NCBI GenBank assembly: GCA_947455015.1
Contig: CANGMY010000025.1
Coordinates: forward strand, 1-12,690
From: Microthrixaceae bacterium
Lineage (GTDB): Bacteria > Actinomycetota > Acidimicrobiia > Acidimicrobiales > Acidimicrobilacustridaceae
DNA length: 12,690 nucleotides
Direction: 5' to 3'
Shown: in pieces, positions 1 to 7,111 of the stretch
How positions within the stretch are numbered: the stretch's first letter is position 1
How the letters are laid out: each line of letters begins with the position of its first letter
Program-made: the position numbers and the translations under genes
The notes under the pieces: model-generated
Databases searched by the model: none
Seen by the model: only the letters and a program-made list of their open reading frames with translations
What the model was told of the DNA's origin: nothing

Positions 1-522
1 GCCGAGACCATGGAATACCACTACGGCAAGCATCATCAGACTTACGTCGACAACTTGAATAAGGCCGTCGCCGGCACCGCCGACGAGAACGCCTCGCTCG
101 AGGACATCATCATGAAGGCCGAAGGACCGCTGTTCAACAACGCAGCGCAGGTCTGGAACCACACCTTCTTCTGGAACTCACTGTCACCGAATGGCGGCGG
201 TCAACCCACTGGTGCAATCGCCGACCGCATCGAAGCCGACTTTGGTGGCTACGACGCGTTCCGTGCACAGATCACCGACGCCGGTCTTACGCAGTTCGGT
301 TCAGGTTGGGCATGGCTCGTCGAAAAGGACGGCAAGCTCGCCATCATGAAGACCCAGAACGCCGACCTTCCCATGAAGCACGGCGCTAAGGCTCTCTTCA
401 CCATCGATGTTTGGGAACACGCTTATTACATCGATTACCGCAATGCACGCGCCAAGTTCATCGAGGTCGTTCTCGACAACCTCATCAACTGGGACTTCGT
501 GAACGCCAACCTGGCCTCCTGA
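1..522 (+). CDS. sodB: Superoxide dismutase, Fe/Mn family (Fe-type), 5'-truncated by window edge
   Basis: Converts superoxide to oxygen and hydrogen peroxide in the cytoplasm. The reading frame is open from base 1, so the gene starts outside the window. Against E. coli SodB about 20 N-terminal residues are missing, and the ATG at 10 is an internal Met. The visible 173 residues hold all four metal ligands: His in EYHYGKHH (residue 7 of the fragment), His in QVWNHTF (54), and Asp and His in DVWEHAYYIDYRN (136 and 140). The FNNAAQVWNH segment carries the Gln placed as in iron-type enzymes (MnSODs usually have this Gln elsewhere), so Fe is the likelier metal; a cambialistic enzyme cannot be excluded. 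The C-terminus (NWDFVNANLAS) matches the usual family end, so the 3' end is intact. A strong hairpin terminator follows 25 nt after the stop, so this is the last gene of its transcript. Confidence 0.96.
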   Translation, partial: AETMEYHYGKHHQTYVDNLNKAVAGTADENASLEDIIMKAEGPLFNNAAQVWNHTFFWNSLSPNGGGQPTGAIADRIEADFGGYDAFRAQITDAGLTQFGSGWAWLVEKDGKLAIMKTQNADLPMKHGAKALFTIDVWEHAYYIDYRNARAKFIEVVLDNLINWDFVNANLAS

Positions 523-546
523 ACCCTGCGCAGCACCTGATTCTCG

Positions 547-573
547 AACGGGACCCCTCAGGGGGTCCCGTTT
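547..573 (+). terminator. Hairpin terminator after the superoxide dismutase gene
   Basis: Perfect 11-bp inverted repeat, arms 547-557 (AACGGGACCCC) and 562-572, with loop TCAG and a short T stretch at 571-573. The position 25 nt past the sod stop and the GC-rich stem fit an intrinsic terminator. The T tract is short, as is usual in Actinobacteria. It ends only 5 nt before the putative -10 box of the next gene. Confidence 0.85.
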
Positions 574-577
574 CGCG

Positions 578-583
578 TACCGT
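578..583 (+). promoter_or_regulatory. Putative -10 box (TACCGT) of a leaderless mscS-family transcript
   Basis: TACCGT is followed by 8 nt and then the GTG start at 592, so transcription would begin at or next to the start codon. No SD is visible between the terminator and the start. The same box and spacing precede three other genes here (4306-4311, 4369-4374, 10423-10428). No convincing -35 is seen; that position lies inside the sod terminator stem. Confidence 0.55.
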
Positions 584-591
584 CACTAGTC

Positions 592-1734
592 GTGATTGAT
601 TCTTTGCTCCTCGCCGCCACCGATCCCGTTGCCCTTCAGAATGCGTGTGGAGATAACACCGGATGGTTCTGCGAGCGCGTTTTTGACTGGACCGGTTCAA
701 AGGCGTGGGCTCGCGCTGCGGAATGGTTTATCGCAAAGCCCCTTTCGATCCTCTGCGTGGTCATCATCGCCGGGATCGTTGCGATGATCGTTCGCCGAAT
801 GATCTCGCGTTCGATGAATCGCTTGTTCTTGCCCGGTGGCACGAAGAAGCGAGGGGGCAAGGGCGCTCTTCGTCGTCGCACCTCCGAAGTACTGCTCGCG
901 TCGGGTGATTCATCGCTTCGCACCGATGCCCGACTCGAAACACTCACCGCGGTGTTCCGCTCAATCGGTACCGCTCTCGTGTGGTTCATCGCGTTGTTTT
1001 TCGGCCTTGAAGTATTGGGCATCAGTCTCGGCCCACTCCTCGCAACTGCGGGGATCGTCGGTATTGCGCTGGGCTTTGGAACGCAAACGATGGTTCGCGA
1101 TTTCATCAGCGGTTTCTTCATCGTCGCGGAAGATCAGTTTGGTGTTGGAGACACGATCGATGTCGGTGGCGGCGCAAAGGGCGTGGTCGAGCGCATCACG
1201 TTGCGCGCGACACATATCCGAGATGCCGAAGGCACGATGTGGCACGTTGCCAATGGCCAGATCGTGAAGGTTGCCAACAAGAGTCAGGAATGGGCGCGCG
1301 CACTCATCGACGTCGTCCTTCCGTACGATGCCGATATCTCAGCAGTCAGCGATGTCATGCAGGAAGTTGCCGACACCATTCAGGCTGATCCGGAATGGTC
1401 AACCAAGATCATGGAACGCGCCGAGATCTGGGGCATTCAAGAGTTTGACCCCGATGGCGTTCACGTGCGTATGGTCATCAAGACCGAACCCGCGGCGCAG
1501 TTTGGCGTGTTGCGCGAGTTACGCGCTCGAATGAAAGACACGTTTGATGAACGTGGCATTTCGTTTGCGTACGCAGGGTCGCCGACTCAGGTTGTCCTCA
1601 CCCAGACGCCTCCGCCGAAGCCGCCGCCGCCCACGGCAGCAGCAAAGGCGAATATGCCGCCGTCAGACGGCGTCGGGATCGTCGGCGAGGGTGACAGTGA
1701 CGGCAGCCTCGGCGCCGACGGCGACGCTGACTGA
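592..1734 (+). CDS. MscS-family small-conductance mechanosensitive ion channel
   Basis: A membrane channel that opens on hypo-osmotic stretch and releases solutes. The 380-residue protein has a hydrophobic segment at about 50-68 (TM1), a basic linker at 80-115, TM2 at about 122-145, and the pore-lining TM3 with MscS signature at about 148-180 (LATAGIVGIALGFGTQ, then VRDFISGFFIVAEDQFGVGD). The beta domain follows (GVVERITLRATHIRD, then NGQIVKVANKSQEW) and then a mixed cytoplasmic domain to about 335. The tail (about 338-380) is unusual: a proline run (PPPKPPPP), an Ala/Lys stretch and an acidic Gly/Asp end. Residues 358-380 are encoded in the region that overlaps valS on the other strand. The GTG at 592 is chosen because a TACCGT -10 box lies 8 nt upstream, which fits a leaderless mRNA. 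The family call is firm; the gating properties and exact subfamily are not visible. Confidence 0.93.
   Translation: MIDSLLLAATDPVALQNACGDNTGWFCERVFDWTGSKAWARAAEWFIAKPLSILCVVIIAGIVAMIVRRMISRSMNRLFLPGGTKKRGGKGALRRRTSEVLLASGDSSLRTDARLETLTAVFRSIGTALVWFIALFFGLEVLGISLGPLLATAGIVGIALGFGTQTMVRDFISGFFIVAEDQFGVGDTIDVGGGAKGVVERITLRATHIRDAEGTMWHVANGQIVKVANKSQEWARALIDVVLPYDADISAVSDVMQEVADTIQADPEWSTKIMERAEIWGIQEFDPDGVHVRMVIKTEPAAQFGVLRELRARMKDTFDERGISFAYAGSPTQVVLTQTPPPKPPPPTAAAKANMPPSDGVGIVGEGDSDGSLGADGDAD
1658..1672. repeat. Short inverted repeat over the valS stop codon
   Basis: Perfect 7-bp palindromic arms around one base (CGCCGTC-A-GACGGCG), which could fold as a 5-bp stem with a 5-nt loop. It covers the valS stop codon (1663-1665, minus strand) and lies inside the mscS coding region. 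No T tract follows on either strand, so it is at best a weak bidirectional transcription end signal and may be chance in GC-rich coding sequence. Confidence 0.3.
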
Positions 1735-4296
1735 CGTTGCATTCGCCGCTTCACGAACATCTTCAAGAACGCTTTGAAACGCCTCGGTTCGCGGTGTGGT
1801 GTCGGTGACGTCGATGACGTCAACTGGCCACTTCAGTGAACGCTTGGCTTCAGTCTTTGCACGACGTGCAGCGCTGAGGATTTCTGCACCCATCGCATAG
1901 GCGAGCGGGTTGCCATCGGCGGCAGCGTCACGAAGTTGTGAAGCGTCGGGCCACGGCGAGCGGTGGACTGAACCGCTCTGCCACCACGACCACACCTCTT
2001 CGGTAACGAAGGGAAGGAACGGCGCAAAGAGTCGGAGAAGCGTTGAGAGCGTGAGCTGTAATGCAGCCTGCGCTGAACGGGCCGCATCATCGCCACGGCT
2101 TCCGTAGGCACGGGTCTTCACGAGTTCGAGGTACTGATCGCAGAACTGCCAGAAGAACGCTTCGGTGCGTTCGAGTGAGCGGGCGTAGTCGTAGCCGTCG
2201 AATGCGGTGGTTGCATCTTCAACAAGCGCGGCAAGATCGGCGAGCATGGCGCGGTCGAGTGGTTCGGTAATGGCCGACGGATCGTGAATCTGGGCGACGC
2301 CTTCGTCAGAACCAAGTCCAAGCGCGAAACGACTGGCGTTCAGCAACTTGATGCCGAGACGGCGACCGATCTTCATCTGGCCTTCGTCGAATGCGGTGTC
2401 GGTGCCAGGGCGAGCGCTTGCTGCCCAGTAGCGAACGGCATCGGAGCCGTACTGCTCAAGAAGATGAAGGGGAGTGACGACATTGCCCTTCGACTTCGAC
2501 ATTTTCTTGCGATCCGGGTCGAGTACCCAGCCCGAGATGCTGGCGTTACGCCACGGAATCGAGTTGTGCTCGAGATGCGAACGAACGGTGGTGGAGAACA
2601 ACCAGGTGCGGATGATCTCGTGTGCTTGCGGACGCATGTCCATCGGGAAGGTGCGAGCGAACAAGTCGTCGTCCTCGCCCCATCCTGTTGCGATCTGCGG
2701 TGTGAGCGAAGAGGTTGCCCACGTGTCCATAACGTCAGGATCGCCGGTGAAGCCGCCGGGAACATCGCGCTGTGCTTCGGTGTAGCCCGCAGGTGTATCG
2801 GTCGCAGGATCGATGGGCAGCGCGGATTCGTCAGCAGTGATCGGCTGATCGTGGATGGGCGAGCCGTCGGCATCGAGGGGATACCAAATTGGGAACGACA
2901 CGCCAAAGAAGCGCTGACGACTCACGAGCCAGTCGCCGTTAAGTCCGTTCACCCAATTCTCGTAGCGAACGCGCATGTGTGGCGGATGCCAATGAAGTTC
3001 TTTGCCCCGTTCGAGCAGTGCCTCACGCAACGGAAGATCGCGGCCGCCGTTGCGCAGATACCACTGTCGGCTGGTGAGAATTTCGAGGGGGCGATCGCCC
3101 TTTTCAAAAAACTTCACCGGATGAGTGATCGGCTTTGGTTCGCCGTCGAGCTGATTGGCGTCGCGCAACAAATCGACGATGCGGACCTGAGCCTGCTTGA
3201 TGGTTTTGCCGGCGAGTTCGTTGTATGCGGCAACGGCGGCGTCGCCTGCGCTCACGATCCACTCGGGTGCTTCGGACTGAATGCGACCGTCGACGCTGAT
3301 GATCGAGCGAGTTTCGAGTTGCAACTCACGCCACCAGATGACGTCGGTGAGATCGCCGAACGTACAGATCATGGCAATGCCCGAACCCTTTTCAGGATCG
3401 GCTAATTCGTGGGGCTTGATTTCAACTTCGACACCAAACAGCGGTGTGCGAACGGTGGAACCAAAGAGTGGTTTGTATCGCTCATCGTCGGGGTGGGCAA
3501 CGAGCGCAACGCACGCGCCGAGAAGTTCGGGTCGAGTTGTTTCGATGTAGATCGGTTCACCGTTGTCGGTGCGTACAAATGGCAGGCGGTGATACGCGCC
3601 GGGCATTTCACGATCTTCGAGTTCGGCCTGTGCAACTGCGCAACGGAAGTCGACATCCCACAACACGGGTGCTTCAGCTTGGTAGGCCTCGTCGCGTGCA
3701 AGGTTGCGAAGGAACGCGCGTTGTGCGACGCGACGACAGTGGTCGTCGATGGTCGCGTAGGTGAGTGACCAATCGACCGAAAGTCCGAGCGTTCGGAAAA
3801 GTTCCTCGAACGCCTTTTCGTCTTCCGCAGTGAGCGTGTTGCACAATTCGATGAAGTTGCGACGGCTGATCTGTGCCGGAAGCTTCTTCTGTTCTTCCTT
3901 CGGCCGATCGGACATAGGGATCGGCGTCGCGAAGTTGGGGTCGTATGGAAGCGAGGGGTCGCACTGCACGCCGTAGTAGTTCTGCACCCGGCGTTCGGTG
4001 GGAAGGCCGTTGTCGTCCCAACCCATTGGGTAGAAGACCGACTTGCCACGCATGCGTTGGTAGCGGGCGATCGTGTCGGTGTGCGTGTAACTGAAGACGT
4101 GGCCGACGTGGAGCGAGCCGCTCACGGTCGGAGGCGGGGTATCGATTGAGTAGACGCCCTCACGGGTGGCGGTGCGATCGAAGGAATAGGTGCCGTCGGA
4201 GTCCCAGGTCGCGCCCCAGCGGGCCTCAAGGCCCTCGAGGTCCGGCTTTTGGGGGACGGTCCAACTGCTTCGTGGAGTGGGGGTGGCCGATGTCAT
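1663..4296 (-). CDS. valS: Valyl-tRNA synthetase, type 2 (archaeal/rickettsial-like)
   Basis: Charges tRNA-Val with valine in the cytoplasm and should edit mischarged threonine. The 877-residue class I synthetase has the HIGH signature as SGSLHVGH (HVGH 63-66), the editing domain at about 240-400 (ETTRPELLGACVALVAHPDD, GSGIAMICTFGDLTDVIWW), DVMDTWATSS (521-530), KMSKS at 598-602, and a helical anticodon-binding domain at about 650-800. FYPMGWDDNGLPTERRV (88-104) and the DVMDTWATSS form match the type 2 subgroup known from Rickettsia and Archaea. They differ from the usual bacterial form (GTDHAGIATQ, DVLDTWFSSAL). There is no long C-terminal coiled coil, also as in type 2. The ATG at 4296 has no SD but a TAGCGT box 9 nt upstream, which suggests a leaderless transcript. 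It is divergent from cysS, and its 3' end overlaps the mscS-family gene by 72 nt. The identity is firm. Confidence 0.97.
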   Translation of the reverse strand: MTSATPTPRSSWTVPQKPDLEGLEARWGATWDSDGTYSFDRTATREGVYSIDTPPPTVSGSLHVGHVFSYTHTDTIARYQRMRGKSVFYPMGWDDNGLPTERRVQNYYGVQCDPSLPYDPNFATPIPMSDRPKEEQKKLPAQISRRNFIELCNTLTAEDEKAFEELFRTLGLSVDWSLTYATIDDHCRRVAQRAFLRNLARDEAYQAEAPVLWDVDFRCAVAQAELEDREMPGAYHRLPFVRTDNGEPIYIETTRPELLGACVALVAHPDDERYKPLFGSTVRTPLFGVEVEIKPHELADPEKGSGIAMICTFGDLTDVIWWRELQLETRSIISVDGRIQSEAPEWIVSAGDAAVAAYNELAGKTIKQAQVRIVDLLRDANQLDGEPKPITHPVKFFEKGDRPLEILTSRQWYLRNGGRDLPLREALLERGKELHWHPPHMRVRYENWVNGLNGDWLVSRQRFFGVSFPIWYPLDADGSPIHDQPITADESALPIDPATDTPAGYTEAQRDVPGGFTGDPDVMDTWATSSLTPQIATGWGEDDDLFARTFPMDMRPQAHEIIRTWLFSTTVRSHLEHNSIPWRNASISGWVLDPDRKKMSKSKGNVVTPLHLLEQYGSDAVRYWAASARPGTDTAFDEGQMKIGRRLGIKLLNASRFALGLGSDEGVAQIHDPSAITEPLDRAMLADLAALVEDATTAFDGYDYARSLERTEAFFWQFCDQYLELVKTRAYGSRGDDAARSAQAALQLTLSTLLRLFAPFLPFVTEEVWSWWQSGSVHRSPWPDASQLRDAAADGNPLAYAMGAEILSAARRAKTEAKRSLKWPVDVIDVTDTTPRTEAFQSVLEDVREAANATSVSVAVGAEAAVTVTLADDPDAV

Positions 4297-4305
4297 GACC
4301 CGATC

Positions 4306-4311
4306 ACGCTA
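4306..4311 (-). promoter_or_regulatory. Putative -10 box (TAGCGT) of leaderless valS
   Basis: Read on the minus strand, TAGCGT is followed by 9 nt (GATCGGGTC) and then the valS ATG. No SD lies in that spacer. The same hexamer with an 8-nt spacer serves cysS on the opposite strand 58 bp away, so the gap holds two outward-facing promoters. No clear -35 is visible. Confidence 0.55.
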
Positions 4312-4368
4312 GTTCGCCTCGCCTGTTGGACTCACGTGCAGACTCGCAGGAGGGGGTGTGGGGACAGG

Positions 4369-4374
4369 TAGCGT
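4369..4374 (+). promoter_or_regulatory. Putative -10 box (TAGCGT) of leaderless cysS
   Basis: TAGCGT is followed by 8 nt (TGTCAGTC) and the GTG at 4383. This GTG is exactly where CysRS proteins normally begin (MLHLFDT...), so the box supports that start. An AGGAGGGG at 4348-4355 looks like an SD, but it abuts the in-frame GTG at 4356 and is too far from 4383, so I do not use it. Confidence 0.55.
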
Positions 4375-4382
4375 TGTCAGTC

Positions 4383-5738
4383 GTGCTTCACCTCTTCGAT
4401 ACCGCTCAGGGCAAGGTTGTGCCCTTCGAACCCCGTGAGCCGGGGAAGGTTTCGATGTACGTGTGTGGGCCCACGGTCTACGGCCCTCCGCATCTGGGCC
4501 ACGGTCGCTTCTCTTTGGTGTTCGATGTGCTGCGCCGGTATCTCACATGGACAGGCCTCGAGGTCAATTACGTCTCGAATATCACTGACATCGACGACAA
4601 GATCATCAATAGAGCCAACGACGAAGGCCGCGAGTGGTCCGACATCGCACAGAAGTGCGAGCAGGTGTGGTGGAAGGCGATGGAGGCTATTGGCGTCGAT
4701 CGGCCAACCTCCGACCCCCACGCCACCGCCTATGTCGACCAAATGGTTGAACTCATTGCTGATCTCATCGCTCGCGATGTTGCCTACGTCTCCGACGACG
4801 GCGTGTACTTCACCCCGACTGCTGTTGCCGACTATGGATTACTTGCGCGCCAGTCGATCGAGTCGCTGCAGGCTGGGGCTCGTGTCGAAGTGGCAGACCA
4901 CAAGCATTCGCCGATTGATTTCGCGCTTTGGAAGTTCACGAAGCCGGGCGAACCGTCATGGCCGTCGCCTTGGGGCGAGGGCCGGCCGGGTTGGCATACC
5001 GAGTGTGTCGTGATGTCGCTCGATCTTTTGGGTGAAGGGTTCGATATTCACGGCGGAGGCCAAGACCTCGCCTTTCCTCATCATGAGAATGAACGCGCCC
5101 AAGCGTTGGCCTCAGGTCGAACCTTTGCTCGGCACTGGATGCACAACGGCTTTGTTGAAGTCGGGGGCGAGAAGATGTCGAAGAGTCTCGGCAACTTCAC
5201 CAACCTTCTTGATCTTGTTGAATCGACTGATCCGCGCGCTTATCGCCTGTTAGTTCTTCGGTCGCATTACCGCACACCTCTTGAAGTCACTCGCGTGACG
5301 ACTGATGATGCGTCAGCTGCGTTGCGTCGGCTTGATGCATTTGCTCGCCGTGCGGCGAACGCCGGCTTGGCGAGCGAACCTGATGCTGCATCGGTCGAGG
5401 CTTTCCGCGTCGCGATGGACAACGATCTCGATACGCCGGCTGCGGTGGCGTTGTTGTTTGGGCTTGTTGGTCAAGCCAACACCGCGCTTGATGCCGGTAA
5501 TTCTGCGACGGCCGCGCCGTTAGCGGCTGCGGCGTTCGAAATCTGTCGAGCAGTTGGGCTGGTCCTAAACGCTGGTGGCGAAGAAGTTCCTGCCGAGATC
5601 CTTGATCGTGCCCGTGCCCGTGACGACGCCCGTGCGGCGAAGGATTGGGCCGCTGCTGACGCCATTCGCGATGAACTCACCGAAGCCGGTTGGCTTGTTG
5701 AAGACACCGCTGACGGCACTCAGGTCCGTCCCGCCTGA
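4383..5738 (+). CDS. cysS: Cysteinyl-tRNA synthetase
   Basis: Charges tRNA-Cys with cysteine in the cytoplasm. With the GTG at 4383 the protein has 451 residues, close to E. coli CysRS (461). It shows the zinc ligands Cys28 (MYVCGPTVY), Cys208 (WHTECVVMS), and His233 and Glu237 (FPHHENE), the HIGH motif as PHLGHGR (HLGH 37-40), NITDIDDKII (66-75), the GEPSWPSPWGEGRPGWH block (189-205), FDIHGGGQDLAFPHHENE, and KMSKS at 264-268. The C-terminal end (AKDWAAADAIRDELTEAGWLVEDTADGTQVRP) is canonical. The open frame extends upstream to a TTG at 4326. That extension is rejected because it aligns with no CysRS N-terminus and would cover the putative promoter. The stop overlaps the start of the downstream MFS gene by one base (TGATG), so the two are likely co-transcribed and translationally coupled. 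It is not an MshC-type ligase: its length and C-terminal domain are those of CysRS. Confidence 0.97.
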   Translation: MLHLFDTAQGKVVPFEPREPGKVSMYVCGPTVYGPPHLGHGRFSLVFDVLRRYLTWTGLEVNYVSNITDIDDKIINRANDEGREWSDIAQKCEQVWWKAMEAIGVDRPTSDPHATAYVDQMVELIADLIARDVAYVSDDGVYFTPTAVADYGLLARQSIESLQAGARVEVADHKHSPIDFALWKFTKPGEPSWPSPWGEGRPGWHTECVVMSLDLLGEGFDIHGGGQDLAFPHHENERAQALASGRTFARHWMHNGFVEVGGEKMSKSLGNFTNLLDLVESTDPRAYRLLVLRSHYRTPLEVTRVTTDDASAALRRLDAFARRAANAGLASEPDAASVEAFRVAMDNDLDTPAAVALLFGLVGQANTALDAGNSATAAPLAAAAFEICRAVGLVLNAGGEEVPAEILDRARARDDARAAKDWAAADAIRDELTEAGWLVEDTADGTQVRPA

Positions 5739-7054
5739 TGGCAGAAAAGAAGGAACGCCAACCGTTCCCGCGTGGGTTCTGGGTGATCTGGACAACGGTT
5801 GCCGTTGACCTCATCGGCTTCGGCATCGTGTTGCCGATCCTTCCGCAATACGCCGAACGCTTCGGTGCAGGCGCCGCAGTCATCGGCGTGCTGTCGGCGT
5901 CGTTTTCTCTTGCACAGTTGGTCTTCGCTCCAGTGTGGGGGAAGTTGAGCGATCGCATCGGTCGTAAACCGATCATCATCATTTCGTTGTGCGGTACTGC
6001 GATTGGTTCTCTTGTCACTGGGTTCGCAGGCGCACTTTGGTTGTTATTCCTCGGTCGAATTATTGATGGCATCTCCGGCGCGTCGGTATCAGTCGCTCAA
6101 GCTGCGGTCGCCGATATTTCACCGGCTCGTCAACGCGCCCGCTACATGGGCTTGATCGGCGCAGCATTTGGTGTCGGTTTCGTCGCTGGCCCGGCGATTG
6201 GTGGCCTTGCCGCACTTGCCGGCCCGAAAGTTCCGTTCTTTGTTGCGGCCGCAATAGCTGCGATCAACGCGCTCATTGCTCTCAAGCGACTTCCCGAAAC
6301 CGCACATGGCGTAAAGGGGCACCCACTCGCGCGCGCCGAAGTCGTGGCCGCTCGCGAGGCAGAGTTCGTTGCAGCCAACTCCGACGCCGAGAACATCGCC
6401 GCCGAGCCTGCGCTCGATGGACCAGGAATCGTGGAACCCGCGCACAGCGTGCTGCACCACGAACATGCCGATCACACGTCTGCAACGCGTCGCGCCGAAA
6501 TCATTCGTCTGATCGTTGTCGCGTTTGTCGGCGTTGTGGCGTTCAGCGGTTTCGAAGCAACGTTCTCGTTGTTGGCGAACAATCGATATGGCCTTGGTTT
6601 GTCAGGAACGGCGGCCGTGTTCGCCGGCATTGGTGTCGTGCTTGTTGGCGTGCAGGGCGGCCTCGTCGGGCCAGTCACGCATCGCCTGGGCGAAACGAAC
6701 ACGCTTCGGTTCGGACTCATTTCGAACAGTTTCGGGCTTTTGGTTCTCGCGTTCGATCTCGGGTGGGCGGGTCTCGTCATCGCATTGCTTCTGCTCACCG
6801 TCGGCCAGGGCCTCCTCACCCCAACGCTTTCTTCTGCCGTTGCTGGGCGAGCTGGTCTCGACACTGGCGTCTGGCTGGGTTGGCAGCAGTCGGCTGGCGG
6901 CGCAGCTCGAGTCATCGGACCCCTCGCTGCTGGGGCGCTTTTCCAATGGGCCGGCATGGGCTGGCCCTATGCGGTGGGCGCTGCATTGGCGGTTTTTGCA
7001 CTGACCCTGGTTCCCAGTCGCCCCAAGGCGGCATCGACGGTTACCGCGGGGTAA
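5738..7054 (+). CDS. MFS transporter, DHA1 / TetA-like drug:H+ antiporter family
   Basis: Predicted inner-membrane exporter of the major facilitator superfamily, about 12 TM helices in two halves, 438 residues. Visible motifs are DLIGFGIVLPILPQY in TM1 (24-38), motif A GKLSDRIGRKP (68-78) between TM2 and TM3, GRIIDGISGASVSVAQAAVADISP (106-129) with the arginine of motif B, and motif-C-like GAAFGVGFVAGPAIGG (141-156), typical of antiporters. These resemble TetA-type proteins, but substrate cannot be read from sequence. The central cytoplasmic loop (about 188-255) is long, acidic and has a His-rich stretch (HSVLHHEHADH, 236-246). The ATG at 5738 overlaps the cysS TGA and has only a weak SD (CAGGT), so translation probably depends on ribosomes arriving from cysS. 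A role linked to cysteine or thiols would be guesswork from position alone. Confidence 0.92.
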   Translation: MAEKKERQPFPRGFWVIWTTVAVDLIGFGIVLPILPQYAERFGAGAAVIGVLSASFSLAQLVFAPVWGKLSDRIGRKPIIIISLCGTAIGSLVTGFAGALWLLFLGRIIDGISGASVSVAQAAVADISPARQRARYMGLIGAAFGVGFVAGPAIGGLAALAGPKVPFFVAAAIAAINALIALKRLPETAHGVKGHPLARAEVVAAREAEFVAANSDAENIAAEPALDGPGIVEPAHSVLHHEHADHTSATRRAEIIRLIVVAFVGVVAFSGFEATFSLLANNRYGLGLSGTAAVFAGIGVVLVGVQGGLVGPVTHRLGETNTLRFGLISNSFGLLVLAFDLGWAGLVIALLLLTVGQGLLTPTLSSAVAGRAGLDTGVWLGWQQSAGGAARVIGPLAAGALFQWAGMGWPYAVGAALAVFALTLVPSRPKAASTVTAG

Positions 7055-7076
7055 CTTGGCGGGCGCACGCGTCGTC

Positions 7077-7092
7077 CCCGGCCATCGCCGGG
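7077..7092 (+). terminator. GC hairpin between the MFS and acyl-CoA dehydrogenase genes
   Basis: Six-bp perfect stem CCCGGC / GCCGGG (7077-7082 and 7087-7092) with loop CATC, 22 nt after the MFS stop and 7 nt before the SD of the next gene. A C run, not T, follows. It could slow or end transcription from the cysS operon or protect the 5' end of a downstream transcript; the sequence does not decide. Confidence 0.35.
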
Positions 7093-7098
7093 TCCCCC

Positions 7099-7105
7099 GA
7101 GAGGA
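7099..7105 (+). promoter_or_regulatory. Ribosome binding site of the acyl-CoA dehydrogenase gene
   Basis: GAGAGGA lies 6 nt before the ATG at 7112. It decides the start against the in-frame TTG at 7106, which would directly abut the SD. Confidence 0.75.
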
Positions 7106-7111
7106 TTGCCA

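Noticed and set aside
2284..3405. 373-codon open frame antisense to valS
   Set aside because: It lies wholly inside valS, its translation has no recognisable motif or domain, and long antisense frames are common opposite GC-rich genes.
4326..4382. Upstream extension of cysS from TTG 4326 or GTG 4356
   Set aside because: The added residues align with no CysRS N-terminus and cover the probable promoter; the AGGAGGGG at 4348-4355 abuts GTG 4356 and is too far from 4383.
7052..7057. TAACTT as -10 box for the acyl-CoA dehydrogenase gene
   Set aside because: It overlaps the MFS stop codon and has no -35-like element at 16-18 nt; kept only as a possibility.
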